Assembly (NCBI RefSeq): GCF_001314325.1
Contig: NZ_CP009429.1
Location: 3,782,501-3,846,500 of the forward strand
Origin: Sphingopyxis macrogoltabida
GTDB taxonomy: Bacteria > Pseudomonadota > Alphaproteobacteria > Sphingomonadales > Sphingomonadaceae
Reading direction: 5' to 3'
DNA: 64,000 bases
Shown piece after piece: positions 1 to 8,564 of the stretch (the stretch's first letter is position 1; the number at the start of each line of letters is the position of its first letter). The position numbers and the translations under genes were made by a program. The notes under the pieces were generated by a model. It saw only the letters and a program-made list of their open reading frames with translations. It did not search any database and was not told the origin of the DNA.

Positions 1-2111
1 CGACCGCGCGCGACATGTTCCACGCGATGGGCGAGATCGGCGGCCAGCCGTTCCAGCAGGTCGATCTCGTCTCCAACTATCGTTCGACCCCGGCCGTGCT
101 CGCGGTCGCCGATGCTTGGCTCGCGGCGGGCGGCGCGGCGGCGATGGGGCTCGACGGCGACGAGCCGCCGCACCATCCGTTCCGGTCGAGCCACGCCGGG
201 CAGGTCGAGCTGTGGGCGCCGCTGCCGGTCGGCAAGGCGCTCGATGCCGAAGCCGAAGAAGCAGAGGGCGACGAGGGCGGCGCCGACAGCGGCACCCCCG
301 CGTCGGACCCTGCCTCGATGCGGCTCGCGCGCGCGATCGCCGGGGAGGTGCAGGACTGGATCGCCAATGGCAAGGACGGGCGCCCCGTCTCGCCCGGCGA
401 CATCATGATCCTCGTCCGTCGCCGCCGCGACCTCGCGGCGCGGATCGTCGCGCGGTTGCAGGCGCTGCATGTGCCGGTGGCGGGCGTCGACCGCTTCACG
501 CTGACCCAGCCGCTGGCGGTACAGGATTTGCTCGCGGCGATGCGCTTTGCCGTGCAGCCGCTCGACAACCTCAATCTCGCGGCGCTGCTCGTCTCGCCGC
601 TGATCGGCTGGACGCAGGACGAGCTTTACGCGCATACGCACGGACGCGGCCGCGCGGCGCTGTGGGAACATCTGCGCGCCACCGAGGGCGATATTCCGGC
701 GGCGACGATGGCGGCGCTGCGCCACCTGCTCGGCATGGCCGATCTCACCACGCCGTTCCGGTTCCTTGAGACGATCCTGTCGGGGCCGATCGACGGGCGG
801 CGGAAGCTGTATGCGCGGCTGGGGCGCGAAGCACGCGACCCGGTCGACGAACTGCTGGGTCAGGCGCTCTCGTTCGAGCAGCGCGAAACGGTATCGCTGC
901 TCGGCTTCCTGACCGCGGTCGAAAGCAGCGGCGCCGACATCAAGCGTCAGACCGAGGCGCGCAGCGACGTCGTGCGGGTGATGACGGTGCACGGATCGAA
1001 AGGCTTGCAGGCACCCATCGTCATCCTTGCCGATGCGACCGACGACCCGGGGATCGGACACCGCCCCTTTACCGTCGACGTCGCAGCGTGGGAGAAACTT
1101 CCGGTCTTCGCAGTACCGGACGACGAGCGCCACGGCGCGCTGGCCAAGGCTTATCAGGATGCCGCCGACGCGGCGTCGCAGGAACATTGGCGGCTGTTCT
1201 ATGTCGCGATGACGCGTGCCGAGGAAATCCTGGTCGTCGCGGGCACGACGAAAAAGCCCGACCGGAGCATCCCCGAGGCGAGCTGGCACGGCGCGGTCGA
1301 AGCGGTGCTGTCGGACATGGGCAGCGCGTGGGAGGAAGCGGGGCCCGTCTGGGGCCAGCGCCGCGTCCACCGCGCCAATGCGGGGAAATGGGCGAAAAAG
1401 GAAAAGACCGCGAAGGCCGCACCGCCGCCGCTCGTCCTGCCCGAATGGGCGCATCGCCCCGCGCCCGAAGAGGCCCGCCCGCCGCGCCCGCTCGCCCCGT
1501 CGGCGCTCGGCGAAGACGATGTCGCGGTGGCGCCGCAGGGCGTCGCGCGCGCCGCGGCCGCCGAGCGCGGGGTGTGGCTCCACGCGCTGTTCGAGCGGCT
1601 GCCGCCGGTGGCGGCAGACCGGCGGCGCGATGCGGCGCGCCGCTGGCTTGCCGCGCAGGCACCGGGCCTCGACGACACGCAGCGGGCGGCGATGGCCGAC
1701 GAGGTGCTCGCGGTGATCGAGGACCCGGCGCACGCCGCTCTGTTCGGACCCGGCAGCCTCGCCGAAGTGCCCTTATCTGCGGTCGTCGACGGCATGGTGG
1801 TGGCGGGGATCGTCGACCGGCTGCTGGTGACGGCGGATGCGGTGACGGTGATCGATTACAAGACCGGCCGCCGCCTGCCGGACAGCGCCGAAGCTGTCGC
1901 ACCGGCCTATCTGCGCCAGATGGCGGCGTATCGCGATGCGCTGCGCGCGATCTTTCCCGGCCGGCGCGTCGATGCTGCCTTGCTTTACACCGCCGCGCCG
2001 CGGCTGATTGCGCTCGACGACGCGCTGCTCGATGCACACAAGCCGGGCTTGGCGGCAACCAAGGCGAATTTGCCGGGTTCGACCCTTGAGCCCGGGGCGC
2101 CGACGCCTTAG
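1..2111 (+). CDS. addA: AddA helicase-nuclease, C-terminal part (5' truncated)
   Basis: This is the C-terminal part of the AddA subunit of AddAB, the alphaproteobacterial RecBCD-like helicase/nuclease that resects double-strand breaks for RecA recombination. The frame is open from the first bases, so the gene enters from upstream; the ATG at 15 is internal. The fragment shows UvrD-like SF1A motifs: SNYRST near residue 20 (counting from position 15), [11 protein letters not shown] near 322 and [11 protein letters not shown] near 393. A C-terminal PD-(D/E)XK nuclease domain follows, with the VIDYKTG core near 611. addB would be expected just upstream, outside the window. trxA follows 34 nt after the stop. 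Confidence 0.93.
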   Translation, partial: TARDMFHAMGEIGGQPFQQVDLVSNYRSTPAVLAVADAWLAAGGAAAMGLDGDEPPHHPFRSSHAGQVELWAPLPVGKALDAEAEEAEGDEGGADSGTPASDPASMRLARAIAGEVQDWIANGKDGRPVSPGDIMILVRRRRDLAARIVARLQALHVPVAGVDRFTLTQPLAVQDLLAAMRFAVQPLDNLNLAALLVSPLIGWTQDELYAHTHGRGRAALWEHLRATEGDIPAATMAALRHLLGMADLTTPFRFLETILSGPIDGRRKLYARLGREARDPVDELLGQALSFEQRETVSLLGFLTAVESSGADIKRQTEARSDVVRVMTVHGSKGLQAPIVILADATDDPGIGHRPFTVDVAAWEKLPVFAVPDDERHGALAKAYQDAADAASQEHWRLFYVAMTRAEEILVVAGTTKKPDRSIPEASWHGAVEAVLSDMGSAWEEAGPVWGQRRVHRANAGKWAKKEKTAKAAPPPLVLPEWAHRPAPEEARPPRPLAPSALGEDDVAVAPQGVARAAAAERGVWLHALFERLPPVAADRRRDAARRWLAAQAPGLDDTQRAAMADEVLAVIEDPAHAALFGPGSLAEVPLSAVVDGMVVAGIVDRLLVTADAVTVIDYKTGRRLPDSAEAVAPAYLRQMAAYRDALRAIFPGRRVDAALLYTAAPRLIALDDALLDAHKPGLAATKANLPGSTLEPGAPTP

Positions 2112-2145
2112 CTTGGGTGCAACGGATTTTCAGGAGTTTGAGACT

Positions 2146-2466
2146 ATGGGTACCAAGGCAATCAGCGACGACAGCTTTCAGGCCGATGTCCTCGACAGCG
2201 ACACCCCCGTACTCGTCGATTTCTGGGCCGAATGGTGCGGCCCGTGCAAGATGATCGGCCCGGCGCTCGAAGAGATTTCGGACGAACTCGGCGGCAAGGT
2301 GGTCATCGCCAAGCTCAACATCGACGATCATCCCAACGCCCCCGCCAAATATGGCGTGCGCGGCATCCCGACGATGATTCTGTTCAAGAATGGCGAGATC
2401 GCCGACACCAAGGTCGGCGCGGCGCCGAAGAGCGCGCTCAAGGGCTGGCTCGAAGGCGCGCTATAA
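2146..2466 (+). CDS. trxA: Thioredoxin
   Basis: A 106-residue cytoplasmic thioredoxin, the usual size. It reduces protein disulfides with electrons from thioredoxin reductase. The active site WCGPCK has its two cysteines at residues 31 and 34, the buried Asp is in LVDFWAEW, and the cis-proline is P75 in GIPT. The ATG at 2146 is preceded by a CAGGAG ribosome site about 10 nt upstream; reading further upstream would overlap addA in another frame. The addA-trxA order is common in sphingomonads. A palindromic repeat follows the stop and may serve as the transcript end. Confidence 0.97.
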   Translation: MGTKAISDDSFQADVLDSDTPVLVDFWAEWCGPCKMIGPALEEISDELGGKVVIAKLNIDDHPNAPAKYGVRGIPTMILFKNGEIADTKVGAAPKSALKGWLEGAL

Positions 2467-2475
2467 TCCCTTTTT

Positions 2476-2554
2476 CGTCATCCCGGACTTGATCCGGGAT
2501 CCACGCTGACATCACTGAGGTGGCTATGGACCCCGGATCAAGTCCGGGGTGACG
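2476..2554. repeat. Dispersed palindromic repeat, family A, copy 1
   Basis: An inverted repeat with outer arms starting CGTCATCCCGGACTTGATCC and ending in the complementary GGATCAAGTCCGGGGTGACG, around a central spacer of about 20 bp. Related copies lie at 12911-12992 and 16545-16626. All three are intergenic, between trxA and argJ in this case. Each arm also holds its own short CCCGGA...TCCGGG palindrome. This resembles REP/BIME-type elements. It could act as a bidirectional terminator for the convergent genes on either side. Confidence 0.85.
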
Positions 2555-2567
2555 ATTCTATTGGGGA

Positions 2568-3794
2568 TCAGCTCCGGTAATCGGCGTTGATGCTGATATA
2601 ACCGTGCGTCAGATCGCACGTCCACACCGTCGCACGGCCTTCGCCGAGGCCGAGGTCGGCGCCGACGCGGATATCCTGTCCCTTGAGATGCGCCGCGACG
2701 GGCGCCTCGTCATAACCGTCGACCGGCAGCCCGTCCTTCGCCACCCAATGATCGCCGAAGCGGATCGCGAGCCGGTCGCGGTCGGCGGGTTCGCCCGCCT
2801 TGCCCACCGCCATCACGACGCGGCCCCAGTTGGCGTCCTCGCCCGCGATCGCGGTCTTGACCAGCGGCGAATTGGCGATGGCGAGCGCGATCCGTTTCGC
2901 GCTGTCGTCGCTGGTCGCGCCGCTCACCTGCACCTCGATGAATTTCGACGCACCCTCGCCGTCGCGCACCACCTGTTGCGCGAGATCGAGCGCGACTTCG
3001 CGGATCGCCGCGTAGAGCGCGTCGGCGCCGCCATCGTCCCATGATGCCAGAAGCGGGTTGCCCGCCTGCCCCGTCGCGAAGAGCAGTACCGTGTCGCTGG
3101 TCGAGGTGTCGCTGTCGACGGTGATGCTGTTGAAGCTGCCGCCGGTCGCCTCGCTGAGCATCGCCTGCAGCAGCGCCGGCGCGACGGCCGCGTCGGTGAA
3201 GATATAGCCGAGCATCGTCGCCATGTCGGGAGCGATCATCCCCGATCCCTTGACGATCCCCGCGACATGGACGGTGCGGTCGCCGACGATCGCGCTGGCG
3301 CCCGACCCCTTGGCGAAGGTGTCGGTGGTGCAGATCGTCTCGGCGGCGGCTTCCCACGAGCAGGGCGCGGCGGTGAGAGCCGCCGCAACCCCGGCGCGCG
3401 CCTTGTCCTTGGGCAAGGGCACACCGATGACGCCGGTCGAACTGACGAACACCTCGTTCGCATCGCAGCCGAGATGGCCGGCGACCTGTTCCATGATCTG
3501 CTCGACCGCCTCGCGCCCGCGATAGCCGGTGAAGGCATTGCTGTTGCCGGCATTGACGATCAGCGCGCGGCCGGCGCCGCCCTTCACCTGCTCGCGGCCG
3601 AGTTCGACCTCGGACGAGCAGCAGACGTTGCGCGTGAACACGCCCGCAACCGTCGTGCCGGGCGTGAGCTCGACATAGGTCAGGTCGCAGCGGTCCCAAT
3701 TCTTGTAGCGCGCCCGCGCGACGCGGCGCGTCACCCCGGCGATGTCGGGGAGGGCCGGAAACGAGTCGGGGGCGAGCGGCGAGCGGGTGGTCAT
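2568..3794 (-). CDS. argJ: Bifunctional ornithine acetyltransferase / N-acetylglutamate synthase
   Basis: ArgJ (408 aa) recycles the acetyl group from N-acetylornithine to glutamate in arginine biosynthesis, and may also use acetyl-CoA. The self-cleavage motif MIAPDMATML is present, with the nucleophilic Thr at residue 193; cleavage before it yields the alpha and beta chains. The GNSNAFTG and STGVIGVPLP motifs are also visible. The start at MTTRSP (3794) gives the normal family N-terminus. The open frame runs 56 codons further upstream, but only through the repeat at 3830-3983, so that extension is rejected. The gene is convergent with trxA. Confidence 0.96.
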   Translation of the reverse strand: MTTRSPLAPDSFPALPDIAGVTRRVARARYKNWDRCDLTYVELTPGTTVAGVFTRNVCCSSEVELGREQVKGGAGRALIVNAGNSNAFTGYRGREAVEQIMEQVAGHLGCDANEVFVSSTGVIGVPLPKDKARAGVAAALTAAPCSWEAAAETICTTDTFAKGSGASAIVGDRTVHVAGIVKGSGMIAPDMATMLGYIFTDAAVAPALLQAMLSEATGGSFNSITVDSDTSTSDTVLLFATGQAGNPLLASWDDGGADALYAAIREVALDLAQQVVRDGEGASKFIEVQVSGATSDDSAKRIALAIANSPLVKTAIAGEDANWGRVVMAVGKAGEPADRDRLAIRFGDHWVAKDGLPVDGYDEAPVAAHLKGQDIRVGADLGLGEGRATVWTCDLTHGYISINADYRS

Positions 3795-3829
3795 CGGGGG
3801 CGCATAATCGCTATCCGCCCAAAGCAAAA

Positions 3830-3983
3830 CCCCTCCCGCAAGCGGGAGGGGCCTGATCCTCCCTGTCGCGAAGCGATGGGAGGTGGCAGCGCAGAGCACT
3901 GACGGAGGGGCTTTGACGCCATAGCCCCTCCACCACCGCTTTGCGGCGGTCCCCCTCCCCACGGCTTCGCCGCAGGGAGGATC
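3830..3983. repeat. Composite palindromic repeat (family B hairpin plus larger cruciform)
   Basis: Two nested structures fill the argJ upstream gap. The first, 3830-3851, is CCCCTCCCGC-AA-GCGGGAGGGG with perfect 10-bp arms. The second has 11-bp outer arms GATCCTCCCTG (3855-3865) and CAGGGAGGATC (3973-3983), enclosing an inner pair GGAGGGGCT / AGCCCCTCC. The element ends 6 bp from the aldehyde dehydrogenase stop codon. The same 10-bp hairpin recurs at 13902-13923 and 58306-58327 with a different 2-nt loop. Confidence 0.85.
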
Positions 3984-3989
3984 CAGACG

Positions 3990-5429
3990 TCAGGCCGGAA
4001 TGCCGCTGATCGCCTTCACTTCCATGAAGTCCTTGAGGCCGAACAGGCCGCCTTCGCGGCCGTTGCCCGACGCCTTGTACCCGCCGAAGGGCGCGCCCGG
4101 GCCCGGGCCCCAGGCGTTGACCGCGACCATACCGGCGCGCAGCTTGGGGGCGACGTCCGCCGCCTGCGCCGGGTCGCCGGAGATCACCGCCGACAGGCCA
4201 TATTCGGTGTCATTGGCGATATCGACCGCCTGATCGAGATCGTCATAGGCCATGACGGTCGCGACGGGGCCGAAGATTTCCTCGTTGGCGATGCGCATGT
4301 CGCGGGTGACGCCCGAGAAGACGGTCGGCTTGATATAATAGCCGCGGTTGACGTTCGACGGCAGGCCGGTGCCGCCGGTTTCGAGCGTCGCGCCTTCGTC
4401 GATCGCCGACTGGATCAGCCCCTGGATCTTGTCGAACTGCGCCTTGTTGACGACGGGGCCGATATGCGCGCCCTCCGCCTGCGGGTCGCCGACGCTCGTC
4501 CCGTCGAACATCGCCTTGATCACGCCGACGGCCGCCTCCGCTTCGTCCTTCTGGACGAGAATGCGGGTCGGGGCGATGCAGCTCTGGCCCGTGTTGACGA
4601 GCACGCCCGACACCGTCGGCGGCAGCACCGCGGCTAGATCGGCGCCCGGCAGGACGATGTTCGGCGACTTGCCGCCGAGTTCCTGATGGACGCGCTTCAC
4701 GGTGTCGGCGGCCGCCTTGGCGACGAGGATACCGGCGCGGGTCGAGCCGGTGAAGCTCACCATCTCGATACCCGGGTGCGACGAGATTGCATTGCCGACG
4801 GTCGGACCGTCGCCCTGGACGAGGTTGAACACGCCCGCCGGAACGCCCGCCGCTTCGAGGATTTCGGCGAAGATCACGGCGTTGCCCGGACATTCTTCGG
4901 AAGGCTTCAGCACCATCGTATTGCCGCCGGCGAGCGCCGGTGCGACCTTTAATGCGATCTGGTTGAGCGGCCAGTTCCACGGCGTGATCATGCCGACGAC
5001 GCCGATCGGCTCGTACACGACCTTGTTCGCGCCATGCTGTTCGGTGAACTGGAAATCCTTGAGCGCGGCAATGGTGCCGAGGAAGCCGCCGATGCCGGCA
5101 CCGACCTGCGCCGTGCCCGCGAAGCTGACCGGGGCGCCCATTTCGCTCGCCATCGATTTGGCGAGATCGGCGCCGCGCTTCTTATATTCCTCGACGATGC
5201 GGTTCAGCAGGTCGAGCCGTTCCTCGCGCGTCGTCTGCGAGAAGGTCTTGAACGCTTCCTTTGCCGCGGCGACGGCATCGTCGACATCGGCCGCGGTGCC
5301 GAGCACGACGGTCGACGCCGCTTCCTCGGTCGCGGGATTGATGACGTCGTGGAGCTTGCCGCCCTTGCTGTCGACCCAGCGGCCGCCGATGTAATTTTGT
5401 TTCAGGTGTGTTTCGGTATCGCTCATCAT
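3990..5429 (-). CDS. NAD(P)-dependent aldehyde dehydrogenase
   Basis: A 479-residue member of the aldehyde dehydrogenase superfamily, normal length, oxidising an aldehyde to the carboxylate. The catalytic Cys is C284 in NTGQSCIAPT and the general base is E250 in ELGGKSPN. The cofactor-binding segments ITPWNWP and FTGSTRAG and the EEIFGPV motif are all present. The substrate cannot be told from sequence. It has its own 91-bp upstream region and may be monocistronic; the next gene upstream on the same strand encodes an M20 peptidase. Either of two adjacent ATGs could start it. Confidence 0.93.
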   Translation of the reverse strand: MMSDTETHLKQNYIGGRWVDSKGGKLHDVINPATEEAASTVVLGTAADVDDAVAAAKEAFKTFSQTTREERLDLLNRIVEEYKKRGADLAKSMASEMGAPVSFAGTAQVGAGIGGFLGTIAALKDFQFTEQHGANKVVYEPIGVVGMITPWNWPLNQIALKVAPALAGGNTMVLKPSEECPGNAVIFAEILEAAGVPAGVFNLVQGDGPTVGNAISSHPGIEMVSFTGSTRAGILVAKAAADTVKRVHQELGGKSPNIVLPGADLAAVLPPTVSGVLVNTGQSCIAPTRILVQKDEAEAAVGVIKAMFDGTSVGDPQAEGAHIGPVVNKAQFDKIQGLIQSAIDEGATLETGGTGLPSNVNRGYYIKPTVFSGVTRDMRIANEEIFGPVATVMAYDDLDQAVDIANDTEYGLSAVISGDPAQAADVAPKLRAGMVAVNAWGPGPGAPFGGYKASGNGREGGLFGLKDFMEVKAISGIPA

Positions 5430-5520
5430 CTGTCTCCCATCGGCGTAAAATTACGTCTTGGATTGCTACCTAGTCGCTTCGGCGAATGAATCAAGCCGAG
5501 CGAAATTGAAAATTATATGA

Positions 5521-6828
5521 TCATCGATTTTCGGTAGCGAGCCGCGACATCAGGATCGCGGCGCGCGTCGCCTGCCGCGCGATGCTCGGGATGTCGACGG
5601 CTTCGCCCGGCGCATGGTCGCCGGTCGAATAGGGCCCGAGCCCCGCAAGCCCGTCGACGTCGGCGGCGACGAAGCTGATGTCGCCGGCGCCGCGCTTGAG
5701 CGGATCGAGCGGCGCCATTTCGGCGAGGCCGAGGTCGCGGTTGACGGTGTTGAGCTTCGCCAGCAGCGCGCGATTGCCGTCGGTCGGCGCCATCGACGGA
5801 TAGCCGCCGGGGTCGAAAGCGATCTTGGCATCGGTACCCGGGGCGTGGTCGGCGACGATCGTCGTCATCTTCGCTTTCACCCGCTCGATCTGTTCGGGCG
5901 ACAGCGCGCGCAGGTCGCCGCGCGCGATCGCGATCGGCGCGATGATGTTGGTCTTGCCGTTCGCGGTGGCGCGAATGCCGCCCGCATCGAGCGTCGCTTC
6001 CTGCCCGCCCGCGATCAGCCCGACGTTGAAGGTCAGGTTCGGCTCGGGCAATTCCGTGCGAAAACGATGGATGATCCGCGTGAGTTCGTAGATCGCACCG
6101 TCCCCCGCCGCGGCGCTGAAGATGCCCGAGCTGTGCGCGCTCTTGCCGGTCGCGGTGACGGTCCAGCTGTCCGACGAGCGGCGCGCGATCGAGCCCATGT
6201 CGGCGCCATTATCGCGCACGAGCCCTTCGAAATCGAGCGCGACGTCGCTGCGCCGGCCCGCGGCGACCAGATCGGCGCGCGCCTTTTCGATCGGCAAGCC
6301 CGCATCCTCTTCGTCGCCGGTCATGTGAAATTCGATATTGGCGCCCTTCAGCGTCCCCGCCGCGTGCATCGCGCGCAGCGCCGCGACGACGACGACCATC
6401 CCACCCTTGTCGTCGCCCGCGCCCGGCCCCTCGCCCATATCGCCCTTGCGGATGAATTTCTGGAACGGCGAGTCGGGTTCGAAAACCGTGTCGAGATGCG
6501 CGATCAGCAGCAGGCGCTTGCCGTCCGGCTTGCCGGTGTGCGTCGCGATCAGGTGGCCGGCGCGGCCGGTATCGGCCATCGGTTTCCATGTCACCCTGAA
6601 ACCGAGCGGTTCGAGTTCGGCGCGCATCATCTGCCCGACCTTTTCGACGCCCGCGAGATTCTGCGAGCCGCTGTTCTGGTTCACCAGTTTTTCGAGCAGC
6701 GCGAGGCTGCGGTCCTGTTCGGCGGCGACCGTCTTTGCCATCTTCGCCTCGGCGGGGCTCAGCTTCGCCTGCACCGGCGGAACGAGGGCGAGCAAAGCGG
6801 CAAGGGCAGCGAGCGTCATGAATTTCAT
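5521..6828 (-). CDS. Secreted M20-family metallopeptidase (glutamate carboxypeptidase-like)
   Basis: A 435-residue M20/M28-clan zinc exopeptidase. An N-terminal signal peptide (MKFMTLAALAALLALVPPVQA) predicts export to the periplasm. The family motifs are AHLDTVFEP (metal ligand H111, D113), GAGDDKGG (bridging Asp D139 or D140) and TGDEEDAG (catalytic E173, ligand E174). The C-terminal ligand His is probably in STGDHAPGE. The start at 6828 has AGGAG about 8 nt upstream and begins exactly at the signal peptide; the longer reading frame is not needed. The substrate is unknown, either a dipeptide or an acylated amino acid. Confidence 0.9.
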   Translation of the reverse strand: MKFMTLAALAALLALVPPVQAKLSPAEAKMAKTVAAEQDRSLALLEKLVNQNSGSQNLAGVEKVGQMMRAELEPLGFRVTWKPMADTGRAGHLIATHTGKPDGKRLLLIAHLDTVFEPDSPFQKFIRKGDMGEGPGAGDDKGGMVVVVAALRAMHAAGTLKGANIEFHMTGDEEDAGLPIEKARADLVAAGRRSDVALDFEGLVRDNGADMGSIARRSSDSWTVTATGKSAHSSGIFSAAAGDGAIYELTRIIHRFRTELPEPNLTFNVGLIAGGQEATLDAGGIRATANGKTNIIAPIAIARGDLRALSPEQIERVKAKMTTIVADHAPGTDAKIAFDPGGYPSMAPTDGNRALLAKLNTVNRDLGLAEMAPLDPLKRGAGDISFVAADVDGLAGLGPYSTGDHAPGEAVDIPSIARQATRAAILMSRLATENR

Positions 6829-6886
6829 CGGGGAGACTCCTGTAGGCGCTCCCTTTGTGGCCCGGCGCTGCGGCCGGAGCAAGCCG

Positions 6887-7498
6887 TCAACCGGGATAGG
6901 GCCGGTCTTTGAGCAGGCGCGCGAGATGCGCGGCGTTGGCGGCGACCATCTTCGCGGTCTGGGTGACCTTGCGCGGACGGTGATCGAGATCCTTGAAGTC
7001 AACCGATCCCATCGCCTCGCCGACCCAGTAGCAGGCGGCGACGGCGGGGATCGTCCAGCCGACATCGTTCAGCGCCTGAAATATCTGTGACGACACATTA
7101 TGCGCACCGTCCTCGTTGCCGACAATCGCGGCGACCGCGACCTTCGAATAGCTCGGCATCCGTCCCTGGTCGTCGGTTTCATTGAGGAAGGCATCCATCC
7201 GTTCCATGACAAGCTTTGCGATGCTCGACGCCTGCCCCATCCAGATCGGCGTCCCGAAGATCAAGATGTCCGACGCGAGAATCGCCTTGCGGATCGCGGG
7301 CCATTCGTCTCCCGCCCCCTCATCCGACGTCACGCCCCATTTGACGTTGTGCGCGGCGACGCGGATCGGGTCGCCGACCTCCACGCCCTGCCCGGCGAAA
7401 TGTTCGGCCAGCACACCGAGCATCGCGTCGGTCGAGCTGGCGCGGCCCTTGGCAACGAGCGAGCAATTGATGGCGGTGGCGGTCAGGGGAGCGGTCAT
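6887..7498 (-). CDS. Flavodoxin-like NAD(P)H-dependent FMN reductase family protein
   Basis: A 203-residue flavoprotein-like fold (NADPH-dependent FMN reductase/WrbA type). The N-terminus TATAINCSLVAKG matches the phosphate-binding strand-loop. The IFGTPIWMGQASSIAK segment is typical of the FMN isoalloxazine-binding loop, and the AAIVGNEDGAH segment follows. The likely role is a soluble quinone or azo reductase, but the substrate is unresolved. The start at 7498 (MTAPLTA) has AAGGACG about 8 nt upstream, whereas the longer frame starts in weak context. It is divergent from the XRE regulator gene, which shares the intergenic region and could control it. Confidence 0.85.
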   Translation of the reverse strand: MTAPLTATAINCSLVAKGRASSTDAMLGVLAEHFAGQGVEVGDPIRVAAHNVKWGVTSDEGAGDEWPAIRKAILASDILIFGTPIWMGQASSIAKLVMERMDAFLNETDDQGRMPSYSKVAVAAIVGNEDGAHNVSSQIFQALNDVGWTIPAVAACYWVGEAMGSVDFKDLDHRPRKVTQTAKMVAANAAHLARLLKDRPYPG

Positions 7499-7573
7499 CG
7501 ATGCGTCCTTGCGGCTGCCCCCTCGGGTCAAGAATGAGCGATCGCACCGCAAGTTCCGCAGCGCATGGCAGAT

Positions 7574-7593
7574 CTGTAAAGAATGTTTGACAG
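7574..7593. promoter_or_regulatory. Possible second operator half-site pair upstream of the XRE gene
   Basis: An imperfect 20-bp dyad, CTGTAAAG-AATG-TTTGACAG, overlaps the TTGACA -35 box at 7587-7592. Its halves resemble those of the perfect palindrome at 7607-7628 (CTGTAAAG core). Two related sites, one on the -35 and one on the -10 region, are the usual arrangement for an autoregulated XRE repressor. The assignment is by position and symmetry only. Confidence 0.5.
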
Positions 7594-7616
7594 GAAAAAT
7601 GCGGACCCTGTAAAGA
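7587..7616 (+). promoter_or_regulatory. Candidate sigma-70 promoter for the XRE regulator gene
   Basis: A consensus -35 hexamer TTGACA lies at 7587-7592. After an 18-bp spacer there is a weak -10 candidate TAAAGA at 7611-7616. The -10 lies inside the left half of the perfect palindrome at 7607-7628, so a protein bound there would block RNA polymerase. The gene start follows about 27 nt later. Confidence 0.5.
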
Positions 7617-7628
7617 GCTCTTTACAGG
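7607..7628. promoter_or_regulatory. Perfect 22-bp palindrome, likely XRE autorepressor operator
   Basis: Each half is CCTGTAAAGAG, giving a fully symmetric 22-bp site with no spacer. It lies 15 bp upstream of the XRE gene start and covers the presumed -10 box. That is the normal geometry for negative autoregulation by a dimeric helix-turn-helix repressor. It is not a transcription terminator for any adjacent gene, because both neighbours diverge from here. Confidence 0.65.
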
Positions 7629-7642
7629 CAAAGGAACGGCGG

Positions 7643-7849
7643 GTGGAAAATCGGGTGCGCGAGTTTCGGGAAGGCGCCGGGTGGAGCCAGGGCGAACTGG
7701 CGCGCCGCCTCGGCGTCTCGCGGCAGACGATCAACGCGGTCGAGACCGACAAATACGACCCCAGCCTGCCGCTGGCGCTGCGCATGGCCGGGCTGTTCGG
7801 GCTCGAGGTGCGCGAGCTGTTTATCGACCATTGGGTAGCGGAGACATGA
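7643..7849 (+). CDS. XRE/Cro-CI family transcriptional regulator (YozG/YgzD-like)
   Basis: A 68-residue single-domain helix-turn-helix protein. The pattern NRVREFREGAGWSQGELARR followed by LGVSRQTINAVETDKYDPSL is the compact XRE family found beside membrane-protein genes. GTG at 7643 is chosen because AAAGGAA sits about 7 nt upstream and the protein then begins exactly at the conserved NRVRE. An earlier in-frame ATG at 7583 would read through the operator palindrome. The following gene, two nt downstream, encodes a multispanning membrane protein. This pairing is common for this family and suggests co-regulation. Confidence 0.9.
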   Translation: MENRVREFREGAGWSQGELARRLGVSRQTINAVETDKYDPSLPLALRMAGLFGLEVRELFIDHWVAET

Positions 7850-7850
7850 C

Positions 7851-8504
7851 ATGACGACAGAGGTCCCTGCCGCATCGTGGCGCAAGCTGGCGCTGCAATC
7901 GCTGTTCGGCGCACTCGCCGGGGCGGGTGCCATGATCGCCGCGATGACCCTGCTCGAAGGGGAGCTGCCGGTCTGGCAGAAATCGCAGATCATACTGGTC
8001 GGCGTCGGGATGATCTACGTCCTGATGGGCCTGTTCGTCGGGCTGGGCGTCCTCGCGCCGCGGCTGCTCGGCCAGCGGATGCTGAACGTCGCCGACGCGG
8101 AAGAAATCGTCGAGGAGCGGGGAAATCTGGGCGCAAGCGCGCTGAGTTGCACCGCGATCGGCGCGGCACTGGTATTGCTCGCCTATGCGACGGTCGAGGG
8201 CGCGAATGCCCCGGTGACGGCTTCGACGGCCTATTGGATCCTGCTGGCGCTGCTGGTCGCCGGCACCGCGATCATGCTGCCGATGTGGCGCAATTTCGAC
8301 GAGCTGTGGCGGCAACTGGCGGTCGATGCGTCGGCGCTCGCGGGCAATATCCTGATGACGATGTGCTTCGCCTGGGGCGGCGCGGCCGCGGCGGGGCTCG
8401 TTGCCGCGCCCCATCCGCTCGACCTGGTATCGGCGGCGTTCGGTATCTTCCTGCTCGCGACCTTCATCGCGGTCGGACGGCGCGGCATGATGATGCCGTC
8501 ATAG
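7851..8504 (+). CDS. Multispanning membrane protein co-transcribed with XRE regulator
   Basis: A 217-residue integral membrane protein with about six hydrophobic helices (for example near residues 20-35, 47-68, 98-114, 125-142, 160-182 and 190-206) and short loops. I do not recognise a functional motif. The ATG at 7851 comes two nt after the XRE stop, so the two are probably one transcript and translationally coupled. XRE regulators of this type are often paired with small membrane proteins of unknown role. A strong hairpin follows the gene. Confidence 0.8.
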   Translation: MTTEVPAASWRKLALQSLFGALAGAGAMIAAMTLLEGELPVWQKSQIILVGVGMIYVLMGLFVGLGVLAPRLLGQRMLNVADAEEIVEERGNLGASALSCTAIGAALVLLAYATVEGANAPVTASTAYWILLALLVAGTAIMLPMWRNFDELWRQLAVDASALAGNILMTMCFAWGGAAAAGLVAAPHPLDLVSAAFGIFLLATFIAVGRRGMMMPS

Positions 8505-8512
8505 AAACGAAA

Positions 8513-8545
8513 GGGGCGCCCGGTTCCCCCCGAACCGGACGCCCC
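8513..8545. terminator. Bidirectional terminator between the membrane protein gene and glnA
   Basis: The stem is GGGGCGcCCGGTTC pairing with GAACCGGaCGCCCC (one internal mismatch) around a 5-nt C-rich loop. On the minus strand the hairpin is followed by TTTCGTTTC, which suits termination of glnA. Both flanking genes converge on it. Confidence 0.75.
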
Positions 8546-8564
8546 CCTACAAAGCCCCCAAAGG

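Noticed and set aside
1069..2331. Long minus-strand frame across the addA end and trxA
   Set aside because: Low-complexity Arg/Ala/Pro translation, no ribosome site, antisense to real genes.
6829..7065. N-terminal extension of the M20 peptidase
   Set aside because: Would precede a clean signal peptide and overlap the flavodoxin-like gene.
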